DNA from: Styela clava
Lineage: Eukaryota; Chordata; Ascidiacea; Stolidobranchia; Styelidae
Direction: 5' to 3'
Length of the DNA stretch: 64,000 bases
Assembly: GCF_964204865.1 (NCBI RefSeq)
Contig: NC_135261.1
Span: 10,602,001-10,666,000 of the forward strand
Shown here: piece by piece, positions 22,498 through 35,072 of the stretch
Position numbering within the stretch: the first letter of the stretch is position 1
Layout of the letters: every line of letters begins with the position of its first letter
Made by a program: the position numbers and the translations under genes
Notes under the pieces: model-generated
What the model saw: only the letters and a program-made list of their open reading frames with translations
Databases searched by the model: none
Told to the model about the DNA's origin: nothing

Positions 22498-23344
22498 CAG
22501 GGGTCAGCCTACGGACCGCGGGCCAGATCCTGTCCGCGGAGTAAAATAATCCAGCACGCGATTCTTTACTGAATTATAGAAATCTGCTGTTTTGATGATT
22601 ATATTCTTTACGTAACAGAATTTATTTTAAGTCACGTGTAGACTAATTTATACTATAACCTAACAAGTAAATAAGTAGGCTACTCGTTTATTAATTATAA
22701 TTAGACAAATGGCAACAAACCGCAGAATAGTTTATGCTAAGTGCAAAGGGTTCAATGGCGCAGAAAATATTTAAATGAATTTTATTGAGATGAAGAAATA
22801 AGTTTATATTCCTTTTTAAGAAATGTATCTTTGCTTGATTTTTATAAAAAAGTATCTTCTTGAAAGAAAACCTTACCCCAATTTGAGTGACAAATCATGC
22901 GAATAACTTTCTATCGATGTTTGGAAGTACATATGTACGCTAACAATTATTTCAGAAAACGAACATTACAAAGAACAAGCTGAGAATTCGGATTAGTGAT
23001 GCCCATTTATAAAATGTTTTTATCTTGGCTTCATTCAGTGTCCCATTCAGAAAACGTTTCCCATTCAGTGACGTTGAAAACGTATTAAGCGGGTTGCAAC
23101 AAAAAGTGTCACATTAAATGTCATTTGTAATTTTTCTTCTCAAGTAAAACGATTAAGTTGAGTTCACGAGTTGTCGCAGTCTTCGCACGCTGCTTAAATC
23201 CTAAAATGTCAACATCTGATCTGATCAAAAAATTGCGATTAATCGGCCATACCTTCGGTTTTTAACTTTCTAAAAATATGTGACACCCAACAAGACTCGC
23301 AACCTTTAGTTTTGGTCCGCGAGCGACAAAAGGTTGCCGACATC
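22498..23344. mobile_element. hAT-like non-autonomous element (unit 3)
   Basis: Left end CAGGGGTCAGCCTACGG, the most canonical form; right end TTGCCGACATC. 847 bases, as in units 2 and 4-7. The surrounding 21640-22497 and 23345-23894 hold nothing I can identify. Confidence 0.55.
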
Positions 23345-23894
23345 ATAAAGTTTTCTTATATGGTGCACAAATATCACCAGTATGTTATTAAGATATACTA
23401 ATTGTGGAATTTGGCAATAATATGATTGTTCTGAGACATTCTTTTTAATATATTTCCATTTCTCATCCAACATTTGTCATTTCTGAACCTAACAATTTGA
23501 CCTGTATTTCCCATTTTGATTTCTTGTGCATCGCTCAGAGTTTCATCTCAAGTTATCAATTTTTAGAAGTACAATTTCAATGAGAAGTTTGAAAGTATCG
23601 GTTGTGCTTTAATAGGGATTTGGGAAGTGAATTTTCGGCACAACAGCTTTTTCTACTATTTGCACCCTGGCGTTACCGGGTCGCAAATAAAGGAGGTTAC
23701 AAGGAGTATGAAGCATGCATGTTGAAAAATAAAGCGCCTTGTGCTTTGCGAAGTATGTAACTGATGTTATTGCGTGATACAATTTTACATGTAAATGTAT
23801 AGAAATAGTGTTCAATCCACACGTACTTTCAAATCCCGGTCACTAAGAATGCTTCTAACCACATTATAACACTTCTATTTGCATTTGCTTAGAA

Positions 23895-23900
23895 TTTATT
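23895..23900 (-). promoter_or_regulatory. Poly(A) signal, gene copy 3
   Basis: Minus-strand AATAAA 106 bases after the stop codon. Confidence 0.6.
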
Positions 23901-24005
23901 GTCAATATCAGCAGATGGTAAAGGCAATTGGCATAAATTCATCAGCCTAATCTAAAACTAAGATATTTCCATGGTCGTTTGTCGTTCGGTTGATGTCGGC
24001 GGTGT

Positions 24006-26654
24006 TTATATACATCTGACATATCTGAAGCATCCGTCATACTTGACAATGCGGTAGGATTTGTACGTGCTGAAATAGGATTATGTTAAACAGGAAAAAC
24101 TCTGATTCAATTCAATTACAAAACTAACTAAGACTTACCAGAATTGCTTGTAAGCAAAGCAATAAGAAGAAGACGTGGGCAACACGCATCGATAATTATA
24201 GGTGATCTTAAGTTCTCGAAGTTGCACACAGTATGTACATTTGAATCCACAAGCATAATGCTCCTTCAGATCACTGAGATGTTTCCCCCAGTCTTGTTCA
24301 ATCTTGGTCACTATGTCGGTGTGTTCTTTCTTCGTTTTCTCTTCGTAGGCGTTGTACAATTTTTGAGCTTCGTTGCCGAGTGGTTTGCCCATATAAAATT
24401 CAAGCAGTTTCAAATACTGTTCCGTTCTGAGTTGGGCAATCTAAACATTTTTGCAAGAATTATATAAATATAAATACATATTTTAAACAAAATGTCACGC
24501 TGTCAACCTTTTCCAATCTCTCTGTAATGCATTTCAGTCTTCTTTCAAACCGTTCCGATAAGCACTTTACGTAGCTTTCGATCTTTGTCTTTCTGGTAGA
24601 TAGGCATGTTGCATATTGTGCAACATATTTGCCAATTCGCTCATTGAGCCTTTGCTCGTGGCAACCAATCATGTCAGTGTATGCCTTGGAAGTGCGAGAA
24701 AGGCGCTCCCCAAGCTTTTTTTCATACTCTGCAATCGCTTTTTTCTTTTGTTCGTCCAATGATTTCTGATATTCTTCTAGGGAAGTCAAGTTATCTGCTG
24801 TGATGCAATTGTTTCTGGAAATATAAAGAGCAACTGAGCCAAATGTCATCTTATGATATACTTATTCACCGTGACACTTACTGTACTAAGTAATTTGCTT
24901 TATAATACGTTATCAAACATTTGTGTCTCTCATCAACAATCTTTTTGAAAGACTCCAATGCCTTCTGATTAGTTATTTTTGCTTGCGCATACCAATCATC
25001 ATATGTTTTCTTCATGGATTCAATTATTGTCTTAGCTTTATTATCAAGGTCTTCTTTGAATTTTTGTTCGGTGATATTAACTTCATCTTAAGTGTAATAA
25101 AAACATTAAATTCAGTGAAACATAAAGACAATTGAGCAAACGTTTTAGGACTTGCACTAACCGGTTACACATTTTTTCAGCTCCTTGTATTTGATTGTCC
25201 TGTATTGAAATTTGTAGGTCAAGAAACGGAAGCAACTTCTTTGGGTAGTAATTTTGTACGTCCACCATTTCCCGATACTTCGACTATAAAGAAAAAACCA
25301 AGAGTAGAATTATATTGATATATACTATTTACCTGCCATTTATTTATAATTACCAATTGGTGTAAAATTGACTTCTGCCAAAACAGAGAGTTCCGCCGTA
25401 TGCGCACTGATAAGCGCATGCGTAGCTTTTTACAAGTTCTCCGATAGCTGCAGTTAGCTTCGCGGTGTATTCGTCCAACTGTGTTTGATATGATAAAGTT
25501 TCTTTAGTTTTGAAAGCCGCCAAAACTGCATTAACGTCTGCTCCGTTCCAACCCTCAGAACCTAAATGTAAAGTTCCATTATGAATAAAAGTATGTGCAA
25601 AATTCGAAAGAATAGAAAAAACTTACAATGGGCTCTGTATATGAGTTTTTGGAACACTTCAGATCTTTGTTTTACGATGGCTTCCATGACACATTTATAT
25701 TTTGTCTCATACTCTGTCACGCGCTTTTCGAGAGCTTTTTTGTATTCTTCTATTTTAGCTAAACGAGTGTTGAAGCATGTAACAGACCTGAAATAAGAAA
25801 GGTTCGAATTTTTTGTTCTCTTGTAAACGAACTTTTGAACTTACAGTAACACACCTCTCGACAAGTTTTTTGTGATATTCCTGCACACAAGCGAATCTTT
25901 TCTGCATGTCATCGTTATAATTTTTTTTTGCTTCTTCCAACAATGAATCTAGTTTTGTATTATAATTTTCAATAGCCTTCTTGTTGGTCTCCTTCATTTC
26001 TTCTGACTCTTCCTGCAATCCCGTAATTCTAAAAATTCACGATGTTAGTAATTTGAGTAAGAAAAGAATACGTAAGAAAGAATTGTAAGAAGAAATACAA
26101 ACTTCAAATACTGCTTTGCATATTCCTCGATAGCGTCTTCGTGCTTTGTCTTTGCCTCGGTATTTTGATTTGTTGCAGTTTCAACCCAATCCCCCTTTTT
26201 TTGTTGCATATCAAGATATATTTTATCGGCCACTTCTTTCAATTGTTTTTTAACTTCAGTTTCAAAAACGGCCACCGTCATCTCTATAATACAAAAAATC
26301 ATGCCTCAAAATGTGTGTTTCTCAAATTATTCAGAAAAACATACAATTCAGAATTACCTTCGAATCCATCCTCTGTGCATTTCTCTCCTGGATAGCTCTT
26401 CAGAACATTAGAGTAATATTTCGTTGTGAACCAAGCAGGACAGTAGTAGCTTCGGAAACTGTAGCATCCGTAATTGATTCGGTAAAATTGTCCGACATTG
26501 TAAGTAACATATCCACAATGACTCGGTTGGTATAGAGCGGCATTGGCAACCTGTAAACATTATAATTTAGGCAAAATTGATAAAAAGAAACGAAGGGCAC
26601 TATTTATCAAATACTTACGGCCAAACAGCCTAGAAGTAACAATAAAATCTTCAT
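24006..26654 (-). CDS. Array gene copy 3: secreted Cys-rich/coiled-coil protein, intact
   Basis: Exons: 26654-26619, 26550-26358, 26283-26103, 26028-25855, 25787-25627, 25561-25354, 25283-25162, 25086-24882, 24814-24508, 24440-24139, 24069-24006. Copies 4, 5 and 6 have the same exons shifted by 11067, 22134 and 30213. It gives 650 open residues. In exon 3 the YEDW motif of copy 2 is replaced by KGDW through a 6-base block change. The exon 4 donor is GTGTGT, with a stronger GTAAGT just downstream that would shift frame. Private changes: exon 6 SEGWNG, exon 9 RTSKAY and ERIGKY. Same secreted, modular protein as copy 2; function unknown. Confidence 0.8.
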
Positions 26655-26711
26655 GATCGTCTTTATTCAGGTTGTTGAACAACGACTTGTCGAATCCCTG
26701 TTGTGCGCTTG

Positions 26712-26718
26712 TATATAT
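26712..26718 (-). promoter_or_regulatory. TATA box, gene copy 3
   Basis: ATATATA, 58 bases before the ATG. Confidence 0.6.
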
Positions 26719-28890
26719 GGGATTTCTTCCCTCTCTTCAAAATCCAAGTACCAGCTCCTTTATGTTTTAATGTTACTTTAGTGAGCTCTTATCTCGACCA
26801 CAATGATTGAAATTGTCAGAAGCGCAACAAATGTTTACCTCGAATCGCTATGCCGTAGTTATAACAGAAAGTTCAGTTTATTTCATTTAAATCTTCCATC
26901 ATTGTGCATTTAGTAAAAAGGTAATTGTTAATTAATCTTTTTATTGTGAAGTACATTATTTTTCAACTAATAAGATACCACTTCGACATAGCTATTCACT
27001 TCATCAGTACGCATTGTTTATATAAATATAACTTCAGGGTTGAAGATAGTTAGTCAATAGCTATTACATCCAATTGAACAGCATTACTTAAAAAAATAGA
27101 AGTTTTTCAACAACACTTTATTTTTATTATTCACTCTTTGGTATACGCATACAATTGTTTTAACAGCAAAATGTACGACTTTTGAATCATAGATTGATTG
27201 ACGTTCTCATGCTTGACAGCGTCAATCAATCAGAAAAATTTCCTGATCATATAAGCAATAACAATGTATCTGGAATAGCCATAATGAATGAACACTGTAA
27301 TATGAGTTATTCGGACATGGATTGTGCACACGAAGAATATTTCACTCGTTGTCAGTGGTATTGGAGTTGGGAATTATCTTTTCACCTCCAAAATGATAAA
27401 TCGGAAATTGGTGTAGAATACTCCAATTAATTTAAAAATGAATTTTATGTTCTGTTTAATTGCTGGCATTTAAACATGTATATATCTAACGCCAACGACA
27501 ACCTCTAAATGAAAAGATAACGATTGTATTAATATCGGGATCGACACAAAACAGGATTATACAGAACTCGACGACGTTCGTCGACAACACCAATAAAGTC
27601 GAAATATCCAGTTTCATAACGTTTCGTCATAGGTCTCAAAGTCGAAAATTTTATTTCCGAATTCGGAATTCTCAAAACATTTGAATCCTACTTCAATATG
27701 ATAAAGTTGGAAAGTACTAAATATTTTTAGTGTATTTCCATCATATTCAAAGCAAAAACACAAAATGTTGAGTTATAAATTATATTTTTAATCAAGAGCT
27801 GCCATATCCGTATAAATAATATCACAAATAAACCATTTGTTTTTGACGAAGCACTTATATCCTTATGTTAGAACAAGCAGTTTATTTTGAATATTCGTAT
27901 GCAAGTAAAACGTTGATGTTTCGATAGATTGATTGACGTTGTCATTCTCCGAGAATACTGAATCCCAAAAGAATATTTCAACTACTTACCTAGCATCTAG
28001 TGGACAGTTTCATATCGGGCGCTTTTAAATATATGGACTTCAAGATATTTTTTTGTAATTCGAGACAAATTTCCAAACATCATCAATATTTCCCGGATTC
28101 TCCTCATGCATAAATATTTCTATTTCTGAAAATATTCAATATGCTAATGTGCAGCTCGACTTTTGACGCGCGTCAAATATTGTTTGACAACGTCAATCAA
28201 ACTAAACATGTCATTGTTTAGATAATAGATGCTCAAAAATTGTAAGCAAAACAATGTTTGTGATTACACCCTGTAGGAAGTGGATAATTGAGAACCGAAG
28301 ATCAGCCATCATCAGAATTTGTTAAAACTCGTCAGTTGTCAAATATCATATTAATTAAAAGGCTATATCATGATATTAGTTCATGAAATGGTTTATTTTT
28401 ACTGCCTGATAACCGGTAACCAAGACTGAAACAAGCAAATTAAATTCAGAGGAAACCCTACAGACGACGATCAATCTGTTGGGGTAGCTTTGCTCGTACT
28501 GGAGAGCCTGCTGATGGGTTAGAAAACTCTCTTGGAGATTTTCCTGACTGGTAACAGTATTCGTCACCATCAATGACAAAGCGGTATCTCGAAAGTATCC
28601 TCGAAACAATTTTCAGGGGATGAATCATGATTTTGATCAAGGTGAACTTATGATGAATAATTTGCCAATAATTAAATCATGAATTGAAATACATATTTAT
28701 AACTGAACGTATTTGCAATCGTAGAGGTAGAAATTAATAACATACATATATTCAATTTAGAAAAAAAAAGGTTATGACCAACATGTCCTCATAATATCCT
28801 GAGCATCATTTTTTTTATCGTCACTTTTCAATTCCCCAAGTTTTACGTTAACTTAAAATAACCAAATCGGTCTGACTTTAGCACATTGTG

Positions 28891-31890
28891 GGGGAAAGGC
28901 AGGTTAGTTGATGCTGTAGTTTAGATGATACAGCGCTTCTCACGGCCGTGCAATGCACTTTAAGAAACTAATGCGCCACCTGGTGTTTGGCTAGAATATG
29001 ATCTTCCTTTCTGTTAGTCGTCTGACGATGTTGGTTGCAGCACGTGTAAAATTTTCGAAAAAAATCAATTTTTGAGATCTGGAGTGAAAACGTCAAATCA
29101 AGGTAAATTGATTATTTTTTCAGGCATTATAAATGAGCGATGCAAGCGAGTATTTCCTTGCAGTAGTGTATGATATCGCTTACATAACAGCCTACATGTT
29201 TCTGGGTACTGATTTGATTTCTTCCCACTACGGGCCTTTTTTTCAAAATGGCCACAGGTTGACTAGTTGATACAATCGTGGTTCCATTAGTTGATACGTG
29301 TATCGACTAACCCTGTTATTTATTCCATGTATTTTTTTAGCATATTTTTCAGCAAATATATTTTCAGACTTTCTTTTAACCGGCTTTTATGGTTTGCAGC
29401 ATTGTCAATATTTTTACGCTGCCAATATTGTTTTCAACGTATTTTAGGTGATGCCTCAGTTCTATAGAAGAAAAACAAACAGAGCCATAAGAACTCCCCC
29501 GGATGTGATGTCGAGGGCGGCTGACGATGTTGTTCGCGGGCGATCATTGAGGAGTGTAGCTGAAGCATTTGGCATCGATAAAATGACTTTGTCTCGTTTT
29601 ATAGCCAAGCGCAAAAATAATCCTAACGCAATTACAGGTTACGCTGCTGTTGCTCATGCACATTATGTTATTCCTCAGCAAATGGAAGAAGATCTGGGAA
29701 ATCATGTCAAACGATTGGCCGACATGTTTTTTGGACTCTCTCTTGAAACAGTGTTGTAAACTAGCTTATGAATTTACATTTCAAAACAAGCTGTATATGC
29801 CATTGTCTTGGAAAATCAACAAAAAAGCGGGAAAAGCTTGGTGGCTAGGGTTCAAAAAACGACAAAATCTTTCCATACGGACTCCAGAGGCAACTTCACT
29901 CGGAAGGGCGACTGCATTTAATCGTCACACGGTTGGTGAATTTTTCGACAACTTAGCACAGGTCATGGATGTGGACGATTTTCACCCTGAAGATATTTAC
30001 AATCTCGATGAAACCGGGTGCACCACTGTTCAAACCCCATCTGATATTGTTACAGCCAAGGGTAAAAAACAAGTGGGTGCAGCTACGTCTGCTGAGCGTG
30101 GTGAACTGGTTACGGTAGTCTACACCATCTGCGCCTCTGGTAATGTGCTTCCACCTATGTTTATATTTCCGCGCGTAAACTTCCACAACCACTTTATCAT
30201 TGAAGGGCCACCGGGCTGCATTGGACAAGCAACAAAGTCTGGCTGGATTAATGAAGAACTTTTTCTCGTTTATCTAGAACATCTGGTGCGCCAGACTCGT
30301 TGTACTCCCGAAAGAAAAATTCTTTTGATTTTGGATAACCACGAGTCTCATATTTCTTTACGTGCTGTTGAGATGGCAAGATCCAATGGAGTAGTTATGC
30401 TTACTTTACCACCTCACACATCTCATCGATTGCAACCGCTTGATAAAACGGTGTATGGTCCTTTCAAAGCCAGTTATAACAGAGCGATGGAGAGTTGGCT
30501 ACGTAGTCATGCTGGGAAAACTGTTACAATATATGATGTTCCTGGCATTGTAAAAGAGGCTCAAATGTCAGCAATGACATCGAGGAATATTCTATCTGGA
30601 TTTCAAAGCACTGGGATATACCCTTTCAATCGCGATATTTTCACTGATGCAGATTTTGCAGCTGCAACTTTGACGGACCGAGAAGTCGTTGGCGTTGATC
30701 GTAATGAACCAGGACAGTCCTCAAAATGCACGGATCCACTGACCCCAGGCTGTAGTACTGAAAATCGTTGCACTCCTAAACCGAGGGTTGATGAATCAGC
30801 GTTTCAGTTACAGAAAACGGGCAACCCAGATCCCGACTTATCAAATTCTTGCTCGTCGTACGTATCGCCAAGCGAGATCCAAAAAATCCCAAAAGCTCCA
30901 CAAAGAAAGACCAAGCGCTCCCGAAAAAAAGGAAAGACAAAGATTTTACCATCCACGCCTGTATTAAAAGAGATTTCCCTAGAGAATGAAAAAAGAAAGA
31001 AAAACAAGATATGCAGTTCGAGAAAAAAACTTTTCGCTACAAAAAATAGGAAAGTTCGCCCCCACAATACTAGCAATAGTTCAGAAGAGGAGTGTGCTGT
31101 TGTTAGATATGATGATACGACTGATGAAGATGAATTATCTGCAGAAGAAATTATGGAAGGTGATTACGTGGTTGTCAAAGTTGACGGGAGATCTAGAAAT
31201 GTACATTACATCGCTCGTATAGATTTGCTGGAAGATAATGAGTATGAGGGAGTTTTTCTAAAGAAAGTTTCTAGTCGAGTTTCTGTCGAAGGAGAGCACA
31301 CTGGTTTTGTATTTGTTCCAAATGAAGATGATGGGGCTTCATTCTCGCATGAGGACATAATATGCAGACTACCTCAGCCAACAATTCTTGCAGGATCAGC
31401 TCGGAGATGTGTTCGACTTAAATTTGATTGCGATTTGAGTAAATGGAATGTAAATTAGAGGTTGTCTACCACCATCCAGCAAACCATTTCGTTAAATGAG
31501 TTATTTGTTCTTTTTTATTTTTTTTGCCGCCGTTTCTGGTGAAACTTTCTCTCTCGTTCTTTTGAAACAAGTTATAAGTGATATTTGTGCCTCGTTCCAT
31601 TTCATTTTTGGAGTAATTGCCTGCTTTTAAAAACTTTATGCAGAGTGTATCAACAAAACTACCACTGCGCATCAAGTAACCTTACCAGGCAGGATATTTG
31701 ATACGTTTGACAAGAAAACTTTAGCGACTGTAAGCGCTAAGTTAGGAAATGACTGAGAGCCCCATTTTGTGGTCATATGTGAGGGACCTATAAATGAATA
31801 AATAGGACAAACCAGAACGGCGATTATTCGAACGGTATTTTTTATGGATCAGTAAAACTAAATTATGTATCAACTTACCTGCCTCTCCCC
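28891..31890. mobile_element. pogo/Tigger-like DNA transposon (unit 4), 3000 bp
   Basis: Ends found by comparison with the empty sites in units 2, 3 and 7. The left terminus GGGGAAAGGCAGGTTAGTTG and the inverted right terminus GGGGAGAGGCAGGTAAGTTG match over about 24 bases with three mismatches. Target duplication: TA on the right (31891-31892), TG on the left (28889-28890), the latter probably a mutated TA. TA target choice and the DDD transposase place it in the pogo/Tigger branch of the Tc1/mariner superfamily. Copies of (T)TAGTTGATAC sit near both ends in opposite orientation (28904, 29264, 29287, 29300, 31648, 31697, 31867) and may be transposase-binding sites. Confidence 0.88.
29451..31458 (+). 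pseudogene. pogo/Tigger-like transposase, one frameshift (unit 4)
   Basis: ATG 29451 opens a frame with an N-terminal psq/HTH-type DNA-binding region (SLRSVAEAFGIDKMTLSRFI) that stops at TAA 29757-29759. The protein continues in the next frame (KLAYEFTFQNK...) to TAG 31458, so one extra base near 29755 breaks the gene. The second frame holds the DDE_1 catalytic core: Asp in YNLDETG, Asp in LILDNHESH, and 35 residues later Asp in HRLQPLDKTV. The C-terminus is basic then acidic, with no domain I recognise. Transposase would cut and paste the element at TA sites. As written it is inactive, unless the frame is restored by ribosomal shifting, for which I see no signal. An upstream acceptor-like ATTTTAG just before the ATG leaves room for a 5' exon. 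Confidence 0.85.
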
Positions 31891-33564
31891 TACAGTTATA
31901 CTATCAACTGCCGAGCAGGATAATGGTGTTTAGCACAACACCATCGTCGGCAATATATTGTGTGCAGGCATGCATCTTTCAAAAATCCCATATTTTATTT
32001 CACCAACGACCAAAATTTGATGAAAAATCCGATTTGTTAAAAAATCATCTAAATTAAGAAATGAAGACCTAAAATTGAACATTTCATATGACATTGAATT
32101 ATTTTGCACAAATCCTGGAATAACATAATATAAATATGTACGATTCATAACATGCATTAAGTGGGAAAACTGTTCTAATCATAAAATATTAAATAGCTGA
32201 TCCCACCTTTGGGGGTAGCCCACAGAATTTCTCTATTATTTCTCCTTTTTTTTAAGGGCTGATCCAAAGATGTCTATCTTGATTATCCGTTCATGTTGTA
32301 GTTTACAGGTGGCAAGAGTTATAGCTTGCATATTCTAAAATCGTTTAAATCTTCTAAACCATTTCATGATTTTTTTACACGAAGTAACAACAAACCATGA
32401 CTGGGAAAGTCTGCGAATCAAAGCTCCGGAAGGGTGAAATTGAGGGAAGGGTACGAGCAGGATATATGTGACTTGTGGGAAGGTATAGGATTCTGTATGG
32501 ATTCAATACTGTTACCGACAACAACAGATACCGTAGTTGATGTAGAACGGATCCACCGATTCACCGAACGGATTCGGACAGGCCGAACGGATTCACCGAT
32601 TTTCACAACGAGTAATGCAAGATCAGACTCTCAACATTCATTTATTTTTATTTTTTCCTGCCTGCTTTCACTTTTATGGTTGAACTTGAATGTCCAGGAA
32701 GAATAACTTATTATATTGATAACTGATAATAATACGTCTTTTGGCTTAAATATATAATTTAATTACCTCATTAATTAATTACCTTTTCTTTAATGTACTT
32801 TATTTCAGCTATCTGAGAATCACTCTACAATACATGAACTAACAACCTCTATTGACTTGAATAAAATACACGCAGTCAATACATCTTGCTATATGAAATC
32901 CTATTTCATAAATATATATACCAAATAGGCTATGATGGATGCTTACCTGCCCTTTCACCCCAATTAATTCATTTATATATTTTACCATATTTCCATGCAT
33001 ATTTTGAGGTTGTTTTTTTGAGTTGCGCCTAAAAGTGGTTTGCGTGTTTAAAACTATAATTTCACATGACATTTAACGGTATTAATTCCGAATGTCAACC
33101 CAGGTAGATCCAAATTTTAACTTCGTTCCATGACTCCAATATTAGGAAATCGTTGCGTCTTCAAAAAGTTTGGGTTACTACTGTTTGACGAATAAAGTTG
33201 AATAAAATCCAGAAAAACACATTTAGTGTTACAACAACGTACAATGTTTTTGAAATTTGTTCCGGAGAATACAAGCAAACGAACAGTAACCCCAACACCT
33301 GTTTTGCATAGTCGTTCCCGAAGTTGGCGATTAATCATCAGTGGCTTTAAAAAACTATAATGACGTCATATTGGATATAACGCATTGAGCCAAATAAAAA
33401 AATACCGTTGTACTTAAGTTTTCAATTTGTAAACTGAATTCATTAAGATCGGATGCCCTTGATTCTTCTGATTATATTCTCCAAGTTTTTGTTACTCTAA
33501 GTTTAGGTAATGTTTCCTAATTATCAATAAAATACCAGTCTTTCGAAACAGGAATGTACTAGAG

Positions 33565-34411
33565 CAGGGGTCAGCCTACGCCCCGAGGGCCAGATCCTGT
33601 CCGCGGAGTAAAATAATCCAGCACGCGATTCTTTACTGAATTATAGAAATCGGCTGTTTTGATGATTATATTCTTTACGTAACAGAATTTATTTTAAGTC
33701 ACGTGTAGACTAATTTATACTATAACCTAACAAGTAAATAAGTAGGCTACTCGTTTATTAATTATAATTAGACAAATGGCAACAAACCGCAGAATAGTTT
33801 ATGCTAAGTGCAAAGGGTTCAATGGCGCAGAAAATATTTAAATGAATTTTATTGAGATGAAGAAATAAATTTATATTTCTTTTTAAGAAATGTATCTTTG
33901 CTTGATTTTTATAAAAAAGTATCTTCTTGAAAGAAAACCTTACCCCAATTTGAGTGACAAATCATGCGAATAACTTTCTATCGATGTTTGGAAGTACATA
34001 TGTACGCGAACAATTATTTCAGAAAACGAACATTACAAAGAACAAGCTGAGAATTCGGATTAGTGATGCCCATTTATAAAATGTTTTTATCTTGGCTTCA
34101 TTCAGTGTCCCATTCAGAAAACGTTTCCCATTCAGTGACGTTGAAAACGTATTAAGCGGGTTGCAACAAAAAGTGTCACATTAAATGTCATTTGTAATTT
34201 TTCTTCTCAAGTAAAACGATTAAGTTGAGTTCACGAGTTGACGCAGTCTTCGCACGCTGCTTAAATCCTAAAATGTCAACATCTGATCTGATCAAAAAAT
34301 TGCGATTAATCGGCCATACCTTCGGTTTTTAACTTTCAAAAAATAAGTGTCACCCAACAAGACTCGCAACCTTTAGTTTTGGTCCACGAGCGACAAAAGG
34401 TTGCCGACATC
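33565..34411. mobile_element. hAT-like non-autonomous element (unit 4)
   Basis: As in other units, but the left palindromic core is mutated (CCCCGAGGGCC for GCCCGCGGGCC). This is one of the differences showing that units 4 and 5 are not the same sequence assembled twice. Confidence 0.55.
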
Positions 34412-34961
34412 ATAAAGTTTTCTTATATGGTGCACAAATATCACCAGTATGTTATTAAGATATACTAATTGTGGAATTTGGCAATAATATGATTGTTCTG
34501 AGACATTCTTTTTAATATAATTCCATTTCTCATCCAACATTTGTCATTTCTGAACCTAACAATTTGACCTGTATTTCCCATTTTGATTTCTTGTGCATCG
34601 CTCAGAGTTTCATCTCAAGTTATCAATTTTTAGAAGTACAATTTCAATGAGAAGTTTGAAAGTATCGGTTGTGCTTTAATAGGGATTTGGGAAATAAATT
34701 TTCGGCACAACAGCTTTTTCTACTATTTGCACCCTGGCGTTACCGGGTCGCAAATAAAGGGGGTTACAAGGAGTATGAAGCATGCATGTTGAAAAATAAA
34801 GCGCCTTGTGCTTTGCGAAGTATGTAACTGATGTTATTGCGTGATACAATTTTACATGTAAATGTATAGATATAGTGTTCAATCCACACGTACTTTCAAA
34901 TCCCGGTCACCAAAGATGCCTCTAACCACATTATAACACTTCTATTTGCATTTGCTTAGAA

Positions 34962-34967
34962 TTTATT
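34962..34967 (-). promoter_or_regulatory. Poly(A) signal, gene copy 4
   Basis: Minus-strand AATAAA 106 bases after the stop codon. Confidence 0.6.
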
Positions 34968-35072
34968 GTCAATATCAGCAGATGGTAAAGGCAATTGGCA
35001 TAAATTCATCAGCCTAATCTAAAACTAAGATATTTCCATGGTCGTTTGTCGTTCGGTTGATGTCGGCGGTGT

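Larger units (their letters stand above)
20271..28335. repeat. Array unit 3 (8.07 kb)
   Basis: Same plan as unit 2: dead esterase exons, hAT-like element 22498-23344, gene copy 3, non-coding 26719-28335 with inverted repeats at 27927-28202. The pogo target site is empty (TA, 20824-20825). Confidence 0.9.
28450..32706 (+). pseudogene. Dead esterase exons 10-11 split by the transposon (unit 4)
   Basis: Exon 10 remnant starts at 28450 after AAATTCAG, exon 11 remnant ends at 32706. Same stops and frameshift as unit 3. The transposon lies in the intron. Confidence 0.85.

Noticed and set aside
29953-30228. Minus-strand open frames inside the transposon
   Set aside because: Antisense to the transposase core, with no coding features of their own.
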